Source: Acridotheres tristis (Eukaryota > Chordata > Aves > Passeriformes > Sturnidae). From it: DNA of 64,000 nucleotides. Every line of letters starts with the position of its first letter. Within the stretch, counting starts at the first letter, position 1. The position numbers and the translations under genes are program-made. Positions 34,085 to 61,639 of this stretch are shown here, piece after piece. The DNA lies in NCBI GenBank assembly GCA_037013685.1, contig CM072906.1, positions 4,935,001 to 4,999,000 on the forward strand. The letters run 5' to 3'. The notes under the pieces were generated by a model that ran no database searches, was not told the DNA's origin, and worked only from the letters and a program-made list of their open reading frames with translations.

Positions 34085-34570
34085 GTGAGTGGGACCAGGA
34101 TGGGAGCAGGTTTAGGTTTTGAGGGGATCAGGGTTTTCAGTGGAACCTGGTTGTGAGTGGGCCTCGGCAGTGAATGGGTTGGGACTGTGGGTGGGTTCAG
34201 GCTGTGAGTGTGACCAGGACATGAGTGGGTCAGGGCCTTGAGTGGGTCTGGTCACAAGTGGGACCAGCCTGTGTGTGGGTCCAGGCTCTCAGACCAGACT
34301 GTGTGTGGGTCCAAGCTGTGAGTGACCCCGGGCTGTGAGTGGGCACAGGCTGTGTGTGGGCTGTGATTGGGCCTGGGTTACGAGTGGGCACGGTGAGGAC
34401 GGGCCGGTGCGGTGTGTACGGGCTCTGAGCAGGCCTGGGCTATGACTGAGTCCACTCTGTGCCAGTCCAGCCTGCGGGTGTGCCTGGGCTATGGGAGCGT
34501 CCACGCCCTGAGCGTGTCCATGGTGCCAATGGCTCCTGGGCCATGAGCGGCACCAGGCTGTGAGTGCGCG
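34085..34570. repeat. Degenerate ~20-bp minisatellite upstream of YWHAG
   Basis: Units around gggtccaggctgtgagtg recur with substitutions over nearly 500 bp, ending where the YWHAG CpG island begins. Confidence 0.8.
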
Positions 34571-34782
34571 TGGCCTGCGGGTGGCTCCCTGCCCTGCCTC
34601 GGTCCCTGCCTGGCGCTGTCCCACAGGTCCCACCCGCGGGCCGCCCGTCCCACGGTGCCTCCCGCGGGCCCCCCTCACTCCCCCGGCGCGGGCCGCGCCC
34701 TCCGCGGCCCACTCGGGCCGGGCTCCGGTGAATCAGCACAGGCGGGGCCCAGGGGGGCGAGGGGGCGGTGCCTTGGCGCGGG

Positions 34783-34803
34783 GCACGACGGGAGATGTAG
34801 TCC
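34783..34803 (-). promoter_or_regulatory. ZNF143/THAP11-type site 1
   Basis: On the minus strand this reads GGACTACATCTCCCGTCGTG followed by C. The ACTACA..TCCC core matches the ZNF143/SBS consensus ACTACAnnTCCCAGnATGC except in its right part. It forms an inverted pair with 34852-34872. Confidence 0.55.
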
Positions 34804-34851
34804 CTGAGGAGGTGCTGGGCTGCATGAACTCAAGGACGCTTCCGCACCTGA

Positions 34852-53165
<18,314 letters not shown>

Positions 53166-53455
53166 ACCCCCCCGATGGACTGGCAGCCGCACGCTGATGC
53201 TAACTACTGCAGTCTTTATTTTTTTCCCACGAGTGGGGGGGGTCCGGGGTGGGGGAGGGAAAGGGAGGGGACACCTTCCCAGGGAGGCCCCCCACAACCT
53301 GTCTTTGATTGCCTCGTTGACATTTTTGCCAAAACACCACTAGTGGAAGTCAGGCTGGCTGTGCTGGTATGGAATAGCAGCCTCACTGGCATATGGACTG
53401 TTCTGTAGATTATTAATACAAGTGGAGCTGTCTTTAATTTAACTTTATTGCTAGA

Positions 53456-53461
53456 AATAAA
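53456..53461 (+). terminator. YWHAG: Proximal YWHAG poly(A) signal
   Basis: AATAAA about 290 nt after the stop codon. The A21 tract 73 bp further on could be mistaken for a poly(A) tail in oligo-dT cDNA. Confidence 0.5.
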
Positions 53462-55925
53462 AAAAGGGTTTTAAGACGAATTTGCGTGGATGGAATGGCC
53501 CTCGTTTTTAAGGAAAGCAACGCAAAAACATTTAAAAAAAAAAAAAAAAAAAAAGGAAGTTCTGTGGTTCCAGTAAGGCTTTGAGCGTTTGTTTCCGCAG
53601 CCCAGGTGCCGTGTGCCCGCTCCACGTCGCGGGGCCTCTCTCTGCAGCGCTCTGCCTGCCAGGGTGCAGCTGCAAATCCCCAAATTGAGAAGGAATTAAA
53701 AATAAGACCAACCAAACTAAAGAATTTGGGGCTCGCAAAGCCCTGGGATTTAGGCCATCCAATCTTTTTTTTTCTTTTTTTTTCTTTTTTTTAAATTTTT
53801 ATTTTTGGTTGCGATATTTATTAGGGTAGCTTACAGTATTAACACTAAATTGCAGTTTACAGTATTTCTACATTACAGCCATATGACATCAAGCCTTTGA
53901 TTGTCTGTTTTTCTTTCTTTTGCTAGTTCTTTTGGCTTGCCTTCCTGAGCAGTCCTCGCCTGTGGACTGGCTTTAGCTATTCTGTGTCGCCCAAGGCAAG
54001 AAGACCGCCCGCCCAAGGAACATCAAAGCTGCTCTAGTTTTTTGGTCAACAGCTTAACAGGTGCTTGGCTAGCGGCTGTTTCAACTATTTTAAGTCCACA
54101 GCAAAAGGTTTAAGAACTTAATTAGACAAAGGGGGAAGTGTTTAAACTTAAAAATGCCACTTAAATAAAAAACAATAAAAAAAAATTTAAAAAAAAGAGC
54201 ATTCAGGTCTGTATGTCATGTACTGTGTTTGGTATTTCAAAAGACCATCCTGATTTAAGGTGCCACAGCTGCTTCCTCAGGGATTGCACTGCCATTTCAC
54301 TCTGCCTGACTTTCTCCCACTGTACCATGAGGTTTGTCAGCAGATCTCCGGCACCCAGGGCTCCCTTGTTTGTCACCAGGGAAGCCGGGTGCATTTTCCT
54401 TTCTCCTGGGGAAGCTTGTGGTGTAATGAGTGAACTTCAGGAGCTTAGACGCTAATTTGGTAGAGAAATTCCTCAAGGGAAGAGCTACAATCATAGACAT
54501 TTCTATCCACCATCGGGAGCCCAGGAACTTAGTTCTCTTCTTAGCAAAATCTTTTGGGTCTGTCTGATCCGGCCGGGGGCGGGAGTCGGGGCATCTGAGT
54601 TGCTTAGCAGGTAATACTTACCCCATTTTGAGTAAATTTAGCTTTAATTTTGATTTTTTTTTCCATGGTTGTTGGAGGTTCACTGCTGGGAGCGCTGCGC
54701 CCTGCAGCGCTTCCCCCAGCGCTGCGCAGTGAGGAGAAACCGCGCTCGTGCTTTAATTCCTTATTGTGATTGTGATGCTGATTTTGGAACCAGGCTTTCC
54801 CCGTCCCTTGCAGAGCCAGCCGCACACGGCGCGTTGTGGCACACACGGCACCGCCGGGGCCCGGGGGGGGGCGGACACGGCTCCAGCCCCTGGCCCGGCC
54901 CTGGCCCGGCCCGACTTTTCTTTAGGCCGGGGTTCCCCTGCTCCGAGTCTCCCGCGGGGAACTGGGGTGCAGCGTCCCGCGGCGAGGGCTGTGCGGTGCC
55001 GCTGCGTGCCGGGACCGGGAGATGCTTTAGGCTTCTGATCTCCCCCTCATCCACCCCCGTGTCCCGTGAGCAGTGTTGTCCCAGCTGTATAATTTGGAAG
55101 TGATTTACTGGAATTACAAAACCTATCTTCTTTTTTTTTTTTTTTTTTCTTTTTTTTTTTCCCTAATAATTACTACTCTTTTTGGCTTTTTGCTCTGGCT
55201 GCTTTAGGAAACTTATGCAGGAGAGATGGCACAAGAGGGCTAAAAACGGAGTGGGGGTCAGGGACTTGATTTTTAAGCAGCTTGAATGGTTTCTTTCATT
55301 TTTTAAGAGATGCACTTGCCTATGATACTGTCTCTCCAGTGAAATGATTACTGCTCCATTACTCTATTGATACAATATTGTGCATGCTAGTGTCGTATTT
55401 CTATACAGTAGCTTGAAATTTATTAACTTATACTGTAGATGTTATGTATTCCTATGACAAAATAGTCTTCAAAAATTTTTTAAAGTTTTTTAATTTATTT
55501 TTCTTTCCTTTATTTTTTTTTCGGGGGTAAAGTTTGCTCTACCAAATAGTGATCGTAACAAACTGATCTGTTATGGATGTTGCTATAGTGACATGCAATT
55601 ATATATGATTTTGTTTTTAAAAAGGAAAAAAAAAAGCAAAAGAAAACACCAGTGTTAGCTTAATCTTAATGTCTGGTGTTCGTCATGGTGAAATTATAAC
55701 TATTACAGTGTAGGAGAACAATGACTGTGTTCTTTGAATGAGCCTTTGTTTGTGCTTTTTGTCATGTTATGCAGTGAACTATTTTTAAGGTCTAATCAGT
55801 GATTATTTTTCCAACTCCGTGTTTCTGTAAGGAATTATTTCACACACGGACCATTCTTAGCAGTTTTTCCTCAGTGATGGAATATCATGAATGTGAGTCA
55901 TTATGTAGCCGTCGTACATTGAGCA

Positions 55926-55931
55926 AATAAA
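55926..55931 (+). terminator. YWHAG: Distal YWHAG poly(A) signal
   Basis: AATAAA at the end of the AT-rich stretch, just before composition switches to GC-rich at about 55.95 kb. That switch makes this the best candidate for the main 3' end. Confidence 0.65.
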
Positions 55932-56044
55932 CTTACAGATCTGACGTCAGCGCTGCTTAATTGTTATCGCCTGTCTCGACTTTCTGGGGGGCTCCGTGGG
56001 ATCGGGGGGGGCTCGGGAATGGCCTGGGCTCTGCTCCTGGGGCC

Positions 56045-56100
56045 GCCTCCCTTCTGCTGCTGCTGAGGATCCGCCTCCCTTCTGCTGCTGCTGAGGATCC
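56045..56100. repeat. 28-bp tandem duplication
   Basis: The unit begins gcctcccttctgctgctgct and ends gaggatcc. It is present twice without mismatch (56045-56072 and 56073-56100). Confidence 0.9.
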
Positions 56101-56257
56101 GCATCCCTGCGGCTCCTCCGCGGGGCAGAGCGGGCCGGTGGGAGCCGTGGGGAGGGTCCCGTGGCTTCAGGAGTGGCTGGGTGGGCGCTTCCCCACCTCC
56201 GTCCTTCCCCACCTCCCTCCCTGCCCGATGGTTTTCCGCTCGCAGCCACACGCGCGG

Positions 56258-56322
56258 TGACTCACGCTGTAAAAATACTCCCCTCCCCGGGAAACTATAA
56301 ACAGAAAATGCGCCTTGACTCA
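56258..56322. promoter_or_regulatory. Paired AP-1/bZIP motifs (candidate enhancer)
   Basis: TGACTCACG occurs at 56258 and 56316, both in the same orientation and in CpG-rich context, flanking a short A/T patch. TGACTCA is the AP-1 core. Confidence 0.3.
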
Positions 56323-57239
56323 CGCGCCCTGCGAGGGATCCGGGGCTGCAGCACCGACACCCCCGGCAAGGGGCTGGGAACAGGAGGGGCTGGGGGCTCA
56401 CCGAGCACCCCCGCACAGGGAGGGACACCCCCACCCCCATCCCAGCTGCCACCGAGCTGCCACAGCCACCACCCCCGGCTCGGCGCTTTTCGGGAAGCGA
56501 AAGTCACCACAGGAGAGGGGAGGGGGCCGGGGATGCTCCGCGGGGGCTTCTTCCCCTGGAGTCAGGCTTGGGTTGGAAAAGCTTCACACCCCGACTCACA
56601 CACAGACGGGACCCCCCCCCCAGCACCCCCCCGGCGTGACCCCTGGCAGCAGGAATTGATCACCGGGATCAGGAATTGATCCCCAATCTCCCTGAGACCT
56701 GCCAAACTCATCACACCCGAGCCTGCAGAGGGGTGGGGGCAGGGGCTCGGGGGCACGTGGAGCCCCCCGAGCTCGGAGAGGAGCCTCGCAGCTGCAGGAT
56801 TCCTCCCAGGTCACCGTCTGCCAGCGGGATGACTCAGGGGGGATTAGTGGGATTTGATGGATCAGGGAACATCGGGGGACATCGAAGCCGTGGGCCTGAC
56901 CTCAGCCATGTAGGGCCAGGCCTGCCCAGGGACCCGGGGGCATGGAGGGCACAGGGGACACGGGGCCAGCCGGGGCCAAATGGCACCGGGACCACAACCC
57001 ACGCCCTATTCGGCCCCCCCAGGCTTTAACCCCTTGAGCTGAACCCCCTGAGCTGACCCCCCTGAGCTGAACCCCCAAGCCAGCCCCTCAGACAATGGGG
57101 TGGAAGGAGGGGGAAGCACTGGGGGGGCAGGGCTGGGGCTCAAGGGGCTGCACTGCTGGGGTGGATTCTTGCCCAGGAAACCCCTATTTGCCCTCTGACC
57201 CGAAGGGGGTGTTTGTATACTTGTTTTTTCAGGGATGCA

Positions 57240-57660
57240 GCATCCTAGGATGGTGACACTGGGGTGAGGAGACCCCAAATATTCTGATAGAGCATGTGGA
57301 GACCCCGAGTGTGGGAGAGCAGGGATGAGGAGACTCCCTATGCTGATATCTGGGATTGGAGACACCTGGGATGTCGGAGACCCAGACTGTGGAAAACTGG
57401 GATGCTGAAACAGGCATGTTGGAGTCCTGGCACGTGAGCACCAGAGATGGCAGCGATCTGGGATGTAAACCCCCCAGAATGCTGGAGGTGCATATGGAGA
57501 GCTGAGAGGTAAGAGACCCAGGTGTGGGATATCCTGGATAGGGAGACTCAGGGTGTGAAGCTCTAGGACATTGACCCCAGCACGCTGAGCCCAGGTTGTG
57601 AAGACTCGGGATGAGAACACCTGGGATGTGGAGCCCTGGGTTACAGACCCCAAGTGCTGG
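57240..57660. repeat. Degenerate ~30-bp tandem repeat
   Basis: Loose units around ctgggatgtggagaccc recur with heavy divergence, downstream of HSPB1 on its sense strand. Confidence 0.6.
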
Positions 57661-57842
57661 GCAGGGCTCGGGACAGTTTCCTGCTGGCCCCTCTGGCCCC
57701 AGGCAGCCCCGTCCCGCTGCTCTGGTCCCGGTGCAGCTCCCAGCAGGAATGGCACAGCCGTGGTTCCAGGGGGCAGACAAGGCACAAGGACAGGTTTCTT
57801 TCACCAGCTTTTATTCCGGCTGATTCTGTCGGTTCCTTCACA

Positions 57843-57848
57843 TTTATT
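57843..57848 (-). terminator. HSPB1: HSPB1 poly(A) signal
   Basis: AATAAA on the minus strand about 135 nt after the stop. A second one lies at 57815-57810. Either gives a short 3' UTR as usual for this gene. Confidence 0.6.
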
Positions 57849-57982
57849 CAAGGCACTCAGTGGCAGGGCGAGTACAAAATCAACAGTAAAAAGGGGGTGG
57901 GTGTGAGGGGGCAGCAGGGGGCGGGGGGGCAGTGGCGGTTTCTCCTCTTCCTCCTCCTCCGTCTCCTCCTCCTCGGTGCCGC

Positions 57983-58142
57983 CTACTTCTTGGCCGGCTC
58001 CTTGGCTTGGCTCTCCACGGTGACGGGGATGGTGATTTCGGCAGACTGGATGGCGGGTTTGGGCAGGGGGGCCTCCACCGTCAGCATTCCATCGGGAGAC
58101 AGCGAGGACCGCACGGCCGTGGCTTCCACACCAGGGGGAAGG
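57983..58142 (-). CDS. HSPB1: HSPB1 exon 3 with stop
   Basis: 160 bp after the acceptor cttccctcccag, encoding [20 protein letters not shown] through the AKEPAKK terminus. The stop is TAG at 57985-57983. Confidence 0.97.
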
Positions 58143-59668
58143 CTGGGAGGGAAGGGGAGGGGGAGGTAAGGGGGCAGCACCAACCCAGGGGATGCAATGC
58201 TCAGCCCCAAATCGCTGCTTCTCTCACTCCCAGTTTGGCTGAGCAGCATTCCCGGTTTGGTCAGTGGGCTTTGGAGGGCGTGGGTGAGTGGGAAAACGTC
58301 CCCAAAGACATCAGGAGGCTGCATCAGGTGTTTCCCCTCCTCCCCGGTACTTACGTGTATTTTCGGGTGAAGCACCTGGAGATGAAGCCGTGTTCGTCCT
58401 GCTTCTCCTCGTGTTTGCCTGGAAGGAAACAAAACCACTCGATGGTTGGAAGGGACTGGCTGGGTGGGAACCTTCCTGCCCCATCCCAACACTTGTGAGG
58501 GGCTGATTCTGCCCATCCTGGGGCTTCTGCCATAATATCAGCCTGAGCAACACGGGGGGACCAGGGTCTGCAGGGCCACTCCGGGTGCATCCCCCAAATT
58601 TAAGGAGAGGAAAGTGCAGTGCCAGGAGCTGGGGGTGGCCAAAGGGGCCCAACACTGGCGAGATTTCCCCACATTTTGGCAGGGCTGGAGACTGAGCAGC
58701 CCCCTCTCCCTAGGGCTGCACCCCGAATTCATCTGGCTGTGGAATTGCCCCCTTTCCTTGCAGGCCCCCCTCACCCAGCAGGAAGCACATCCTGGCCTTG
58801 TGCCACAGATCTGGGCTTTGTCACGGCATCCAGGGCACTGTGGGGGCTGCAGGGCTCGTGACACCCCACATCACCCCCAGGACCCTCTGTGGCTCCAGCC
58901 AGGGGTCCCTGTCCCTCCCTGTGTCCTTCCAGAACAGCAGCAAGGGGTCAATGTATGGGGCTGGGGGGGGATCTCTGCACCTGAATGCTCCCTGAGACTG
59001 AGCTGCAGTGCTGGGCCTTCCTGTGTGCCTTGATTTTCTTTTTTCCTTTTTCCTTTTCCCACTCTCCTCTCCTCTCCTCTCCTCTCCTCTCCTCTCCTCT
59101 CCTCTCCTCTCCTCTCCTCTCCTCTCCTCTCCTCTCCTCTCCTCTCCTCTCCTCTCCTCTCTCCTCTCTCCTCTCTCCTCTCTCCTCTCCTCTTTTTTCC
59201 TTCCTTCACTTCCCATCCCTTATCCCACCCTTTTTCCCCCCAGCAAACTCCGGAGCAGCAGCTGCCCCATCCCGGGAGACCCTGCAGAGCCCCACCCCAG
59301 CACCCACCGGTTATCTCCACGATATTATCCTTGGTCTTGACCACCAGCTCCTCAGGTGCGAAGTGGTTGACATCCAGGGTGACCTTCCAGCTGTCGGCGG
59401 TCTGGCGGATCTCGGAGATGCCGCTGCTGAGCTGGCGGGTCAGCGCCTGCCCGAAGGGCGAGCCGGGCGCTGGCATCAGGGCGCTCTCCCGGGGCAGCAG
59501 GCGGAAATATCCCGGCCAGGCGCTGCCGCTGGGCCACTTGTACCAATCCTCGGGGATGTGGGGCATCCCAAAGGACTGGTCGAAGAGGCGGCTGCCATGG
59601 TACCAGTCGCGGAACGGGTCCCAGCTGGGGCTGCGCAGGAAGGTGAAGGGGACGCGGCGCTCGGCCAT
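57983..59668 (-). CDS. HSPB1: HSPB1, small heat-shock protein HSP25/HSP27 (whole gene, three exons)
   Basis: Exons 59668-59308, 58418-58355 and 58142-57983 give 194 aa, near the usual length for avian HSP25. The protein starts [20 protein letters not shown], with the WDPF motif at residues 16-19. The MAPKAPK2-type sites S15 (R-x-x-S) and S81 (R-Q-L-S) are present. The alpha-crystallin domain spans about 85-170 and includes the single C136 (SRCFTRKY), which corresponds to human C137. An I-T-I anchor (178-180) precedes a charged tail ending AKEPAKK. As known for the family, it is an ATP-independent chaperone that forms large oligomers, protects actin and apoptosis pathways, and is heat-inducible. 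Heat-shock-element-like repeats lie upstream. It converges with YWHAG. Confidence 0.98.
58355..58418 (-). CDS. HSPB1: HSPB1 exon 2
   Basis: 64 bp between tttccttccag and gtaagtacc, encoding [20 protein letters not shown]. This exon size and position are conserved in vertebrate HSPB1. Confidence 0.97.
59063..59193. repeat. (CTCCT)n microsatellite in HSPB1 intron 1
   Basis: About 20 copies of the pentamer, followed by a few 7-mer variants (ctctcct). It is a perfect polypurine/polypyrimidine tract within the 889-bp intron 1, so the purine strand is the transcribed RNA sense. Confidence 0.95.
59308..59668 (-). CDS. HSPB1: HSPB1 exon 1
   Basis: 361 bp, residues 1-120, ending GAGATAACCG|GTGGGT in phase 1. 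It contains the N-terminal WDPF region and the first half of the alpha-crystallin domain ([20 protein letters not shown]). Confidence 0.97.
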
Positions 59669-59724
59669 GGCGTGCGGGGCTGCCGGGGGGGAGGCCGGCG
59701 GGGCCTTATGAAGAGGGCCCGGGG

Positions 59725-59734
59725 TTATTTTTAG
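59725..59734 (-). promoter_or_regulatory. HSPB1: HSPB1 TATA-like / MEF2-consensus element
   Basis: The minus strand reads CTAAAAATAA, an exact fit to the MEF2 consensus YTAWWWWTAR and a usable TATA-like element. It lies about 60 bp before the ATG, giving a predicted short 5' UTR. A near-CArG (CTATTAATGG, one mismatch) is at 59752-59761. Confidence 0.5.
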
Positions 59735-60094
59735 CCAGGCTGCTTAGCTGGCTATTAATGGAAATTGCGGCAGCCCCAGGGAAGGGACGAGAAACTTGTC
59801 CGGGGTTGGGGCGGCCACACGCAGCCGCAGTGGGTGGGTGTGCGGGAGGGGGCTGGCAGCCTCCAGGGCCACCCCTGCCAAGGAAATGTCCATCCTCCTC
59901 TCATCGGGAGAGGCTTGGCCTGCTTGGGAATGATGGATGGCCCTTGGAGTGGCTCCCGGCCTCTCCCGCCTGCTGCCCGGAAAACAATCCCCAGGATGCG
60001 GCAGCGTGAGAAGGGGCTGGGGCTGGGCCAGCACTCGGGAATGGGGGGATGAGTCAGTGCAGGAGGGCGTGAGTGGCCCTGCACTGTGTCACTG

Positions 60095-60245
60095 CCAGCC
60101 AGAAGGTTCCAGAGCCCTCCAGCCCCTGGTCACCCACCAGCCAGAAAGCTCCAGAACCCCCCAGCTCCTGGTCACCCACCAGGCAGAAGGTTCCAGAACC
60201 CCCAGCTCCTGGTCACCCACCAGGCAGAAGGTTCCAGCCCTCTGG
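60095..60245. repeat. 42-bp tandem repeat carrying heat-shock-element-like cores
   Basis: Copies start at 60095, 60137, 60179 and 60220 (the last is partial). Each has a core of alternating GAA/TTC units: AGAAGGTTCCAGAGC (60101), AGAAAGCTCCAGAAC (60143), AGAAGGTTCCAGAAC (60185) and AGAAGGTTCCAGCCC (60226). The third copy fits nGAAnnTTCnnGAAn perfectly. The array lies about 430-570 bp upstream of the HSPB1 start codon, so it is a likely heat-shock control region, although it could be a chance feature of a minisatellite. Confidence 0.8.
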
Positions 60246-60957
60246 CACTCCAGTGGCTCCAGTGCTCAGCACCCTGGTAGGAAACCCCAGCACCAAGTTG
60301 GGCTGCTCCAGTCCCCATGAGTGGGGGTCCCTGAGGCCTTTGGGGTCGGTGAGGGTCTTGGGGGCCAATGGGACCTGTAGAGCTTGGTGGGGGCTTACAG
60401 GACCTGATTGGGGCCAGTAGGGACTGGGAGACTGATTGTGATAATGAGGTTAGGGGGCTCTAGGGAGGCAGAGGAACTGGGGGGCTGGACGGGGCAGAAT
60501 CCTCTCATCCAAAAATCTCTACACACCTGGTTCCCAGGAAGGGATTCCCATCTGGGGCCAGACCCCAAGCTCCCATCCTGGGAAGGGCTGTTTTCCAGCC
60601 CAGCAAGCCTAGCAGCTCTGGGACCCCAGCACCTCTGGCCAGTTCTCCTCTGCCCCCAGATTTGCCTTGGAGAAGATGGGAGGTGAGTGGCAGCTGAGCC
60701 CTGACACACTCAGTGCATGAATTAGTGACTTCTAGGCGTGTGGAGGGATGCAGCAGCAGGAAATTTGGGAGTGTCCTTTACTGGGGCAGAGCCACTGGCT
60801 CTGGAATGGCAGTGAGGGGGAAGGGGCTGTGGGGAGGTGAGTGAGCCATGTGGGGCTGGGGGCTGCATCTTGTGACACCCCACATCACACCTAGGGGCTG
60901 CAGCAGGCTGGAGGGGAAGGAACCAGGAGAAGACAGGACACTGCAGAGGGGAGGGAG
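60246..60957. other. Non-coding gap between HSPB1 upstream region and SRRM3 3' end
   Basis: I see nothing assignable here. It is single-copy GC-rich DNA with no repeat family or exon. Confidence 0.4.
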
Positions 60958-61440
60958 TGAGAGGGATGCGGGAGGGAGGGGAGAGATGCAGGCAGAAATT
61001 CAAGGAGGGATGCAGGGAAATGGAGGGGATCCAGGGAAGGATGCAGAGGAAGATGCAGGGAGGGATGCTGGGAGGGAGGGGAGGGGAGGGATCAGAGAAG
61101 GGATGCAGAGAGGAATGGAAGGGTTGTAGGTGGGAATGCAGGAAGGGATGCAGGGAAATGGGAGGGACGGGAGGGATACAGGCAGGAACGCAGGGAGGAG
61201 CAGGGAAGGATGGGAGGGACCAGGAGAGGGATGCAGGAGGTATGGAATGGATGGGAGAGATGTAGGCAAATGGGAGGGATGCAGGGAAAGATGCCAGGAT
61301 GTGGGAGAGAGGGGAGGGATGCAGGCAGAGATGCAGATAAGGATGCAGAGAGGGATGCAGGCAGGATGGATGGGAGCTGGCAGGCAAGTGGGAGTGACGC
61401 AGGGAAGGATGCCGGGAGCCAGGAGGATTGCAAGGAGACA
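60958..61440. repeat. Purine-rich GGGATGCAGGGA minisatellite
   Basis: Degenerate units of about 12-15 bp (gggatgcagggaggatg style) run for nearly 500 bp with almost only G and A on the + strand. The minus frames read as Ile/Pro/Ser-rich ORFs that are artefacts. Confidence 0.9.
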
Positions 61441-61639
61441 GGGAGGATGCAGAGGGTTACACACACACACACAGAGCAGGATCCTCGGTGGGATCAGACA
61501 CAAAACTCCCCGTGCTACTCCACATGGAGCCAGAGGGAAGAGCAGGATGGATCCTCAGGGAGCCGGATGGAGGGAGCAGGATAACCCTGCCGTGCTCCCG
61601 GCAGGAAGAAACCTCTCAGTGCCCAGCAGAGTCATTTAC

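Larger units (their letters stand above)
53166..55950 (+). other. YWHAG: YWHAG 3' UTR
   Basis: This is the long AT-rich 3' UTR expected for 14-3-3 gamma. AATAAA hexamers occur at 53456-53461 (proximal), 54164-54169 and 54174-54179 (middle) and 55926-55931 (distal). The distal part (about 55.2-55.95 kb) is a uniform AT-rich, conserved-looking stretch typical of this gene. An A21 tract (53534-53554), a T-rich block (53763-53810) and a GC-rich insert (about 54.69-55.03 kb) interrupt it. Confidence 0.75.
55951..57800. other. Gap between the convergent YWHAG and HSPB1 3' ends
   Basis: No gene is seen. It holds a 28-bp tandem duplication (56045-56100), a pair of TGACTCA motifs 58 bp apart (56258 and 56316) and a degenerate ~30-bp array (57240-57660). 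Confidence 0.5.

Noticed and set aside
58871..59307. Continuation of HSPB1 exon 1 into intron 1 (265-codon ORF with GERRE repeats)
   Set aside because: The extension translates the CTCCT microsatellite; the conserved donor at 59307 and exon 2 give the known protein.
60722..61387. A 221-codon minus-strand ORF rich in Ile, Pro and Ser
   Set aside because: It reads the purine-rich minisatellite; adjacent frames are open as well.
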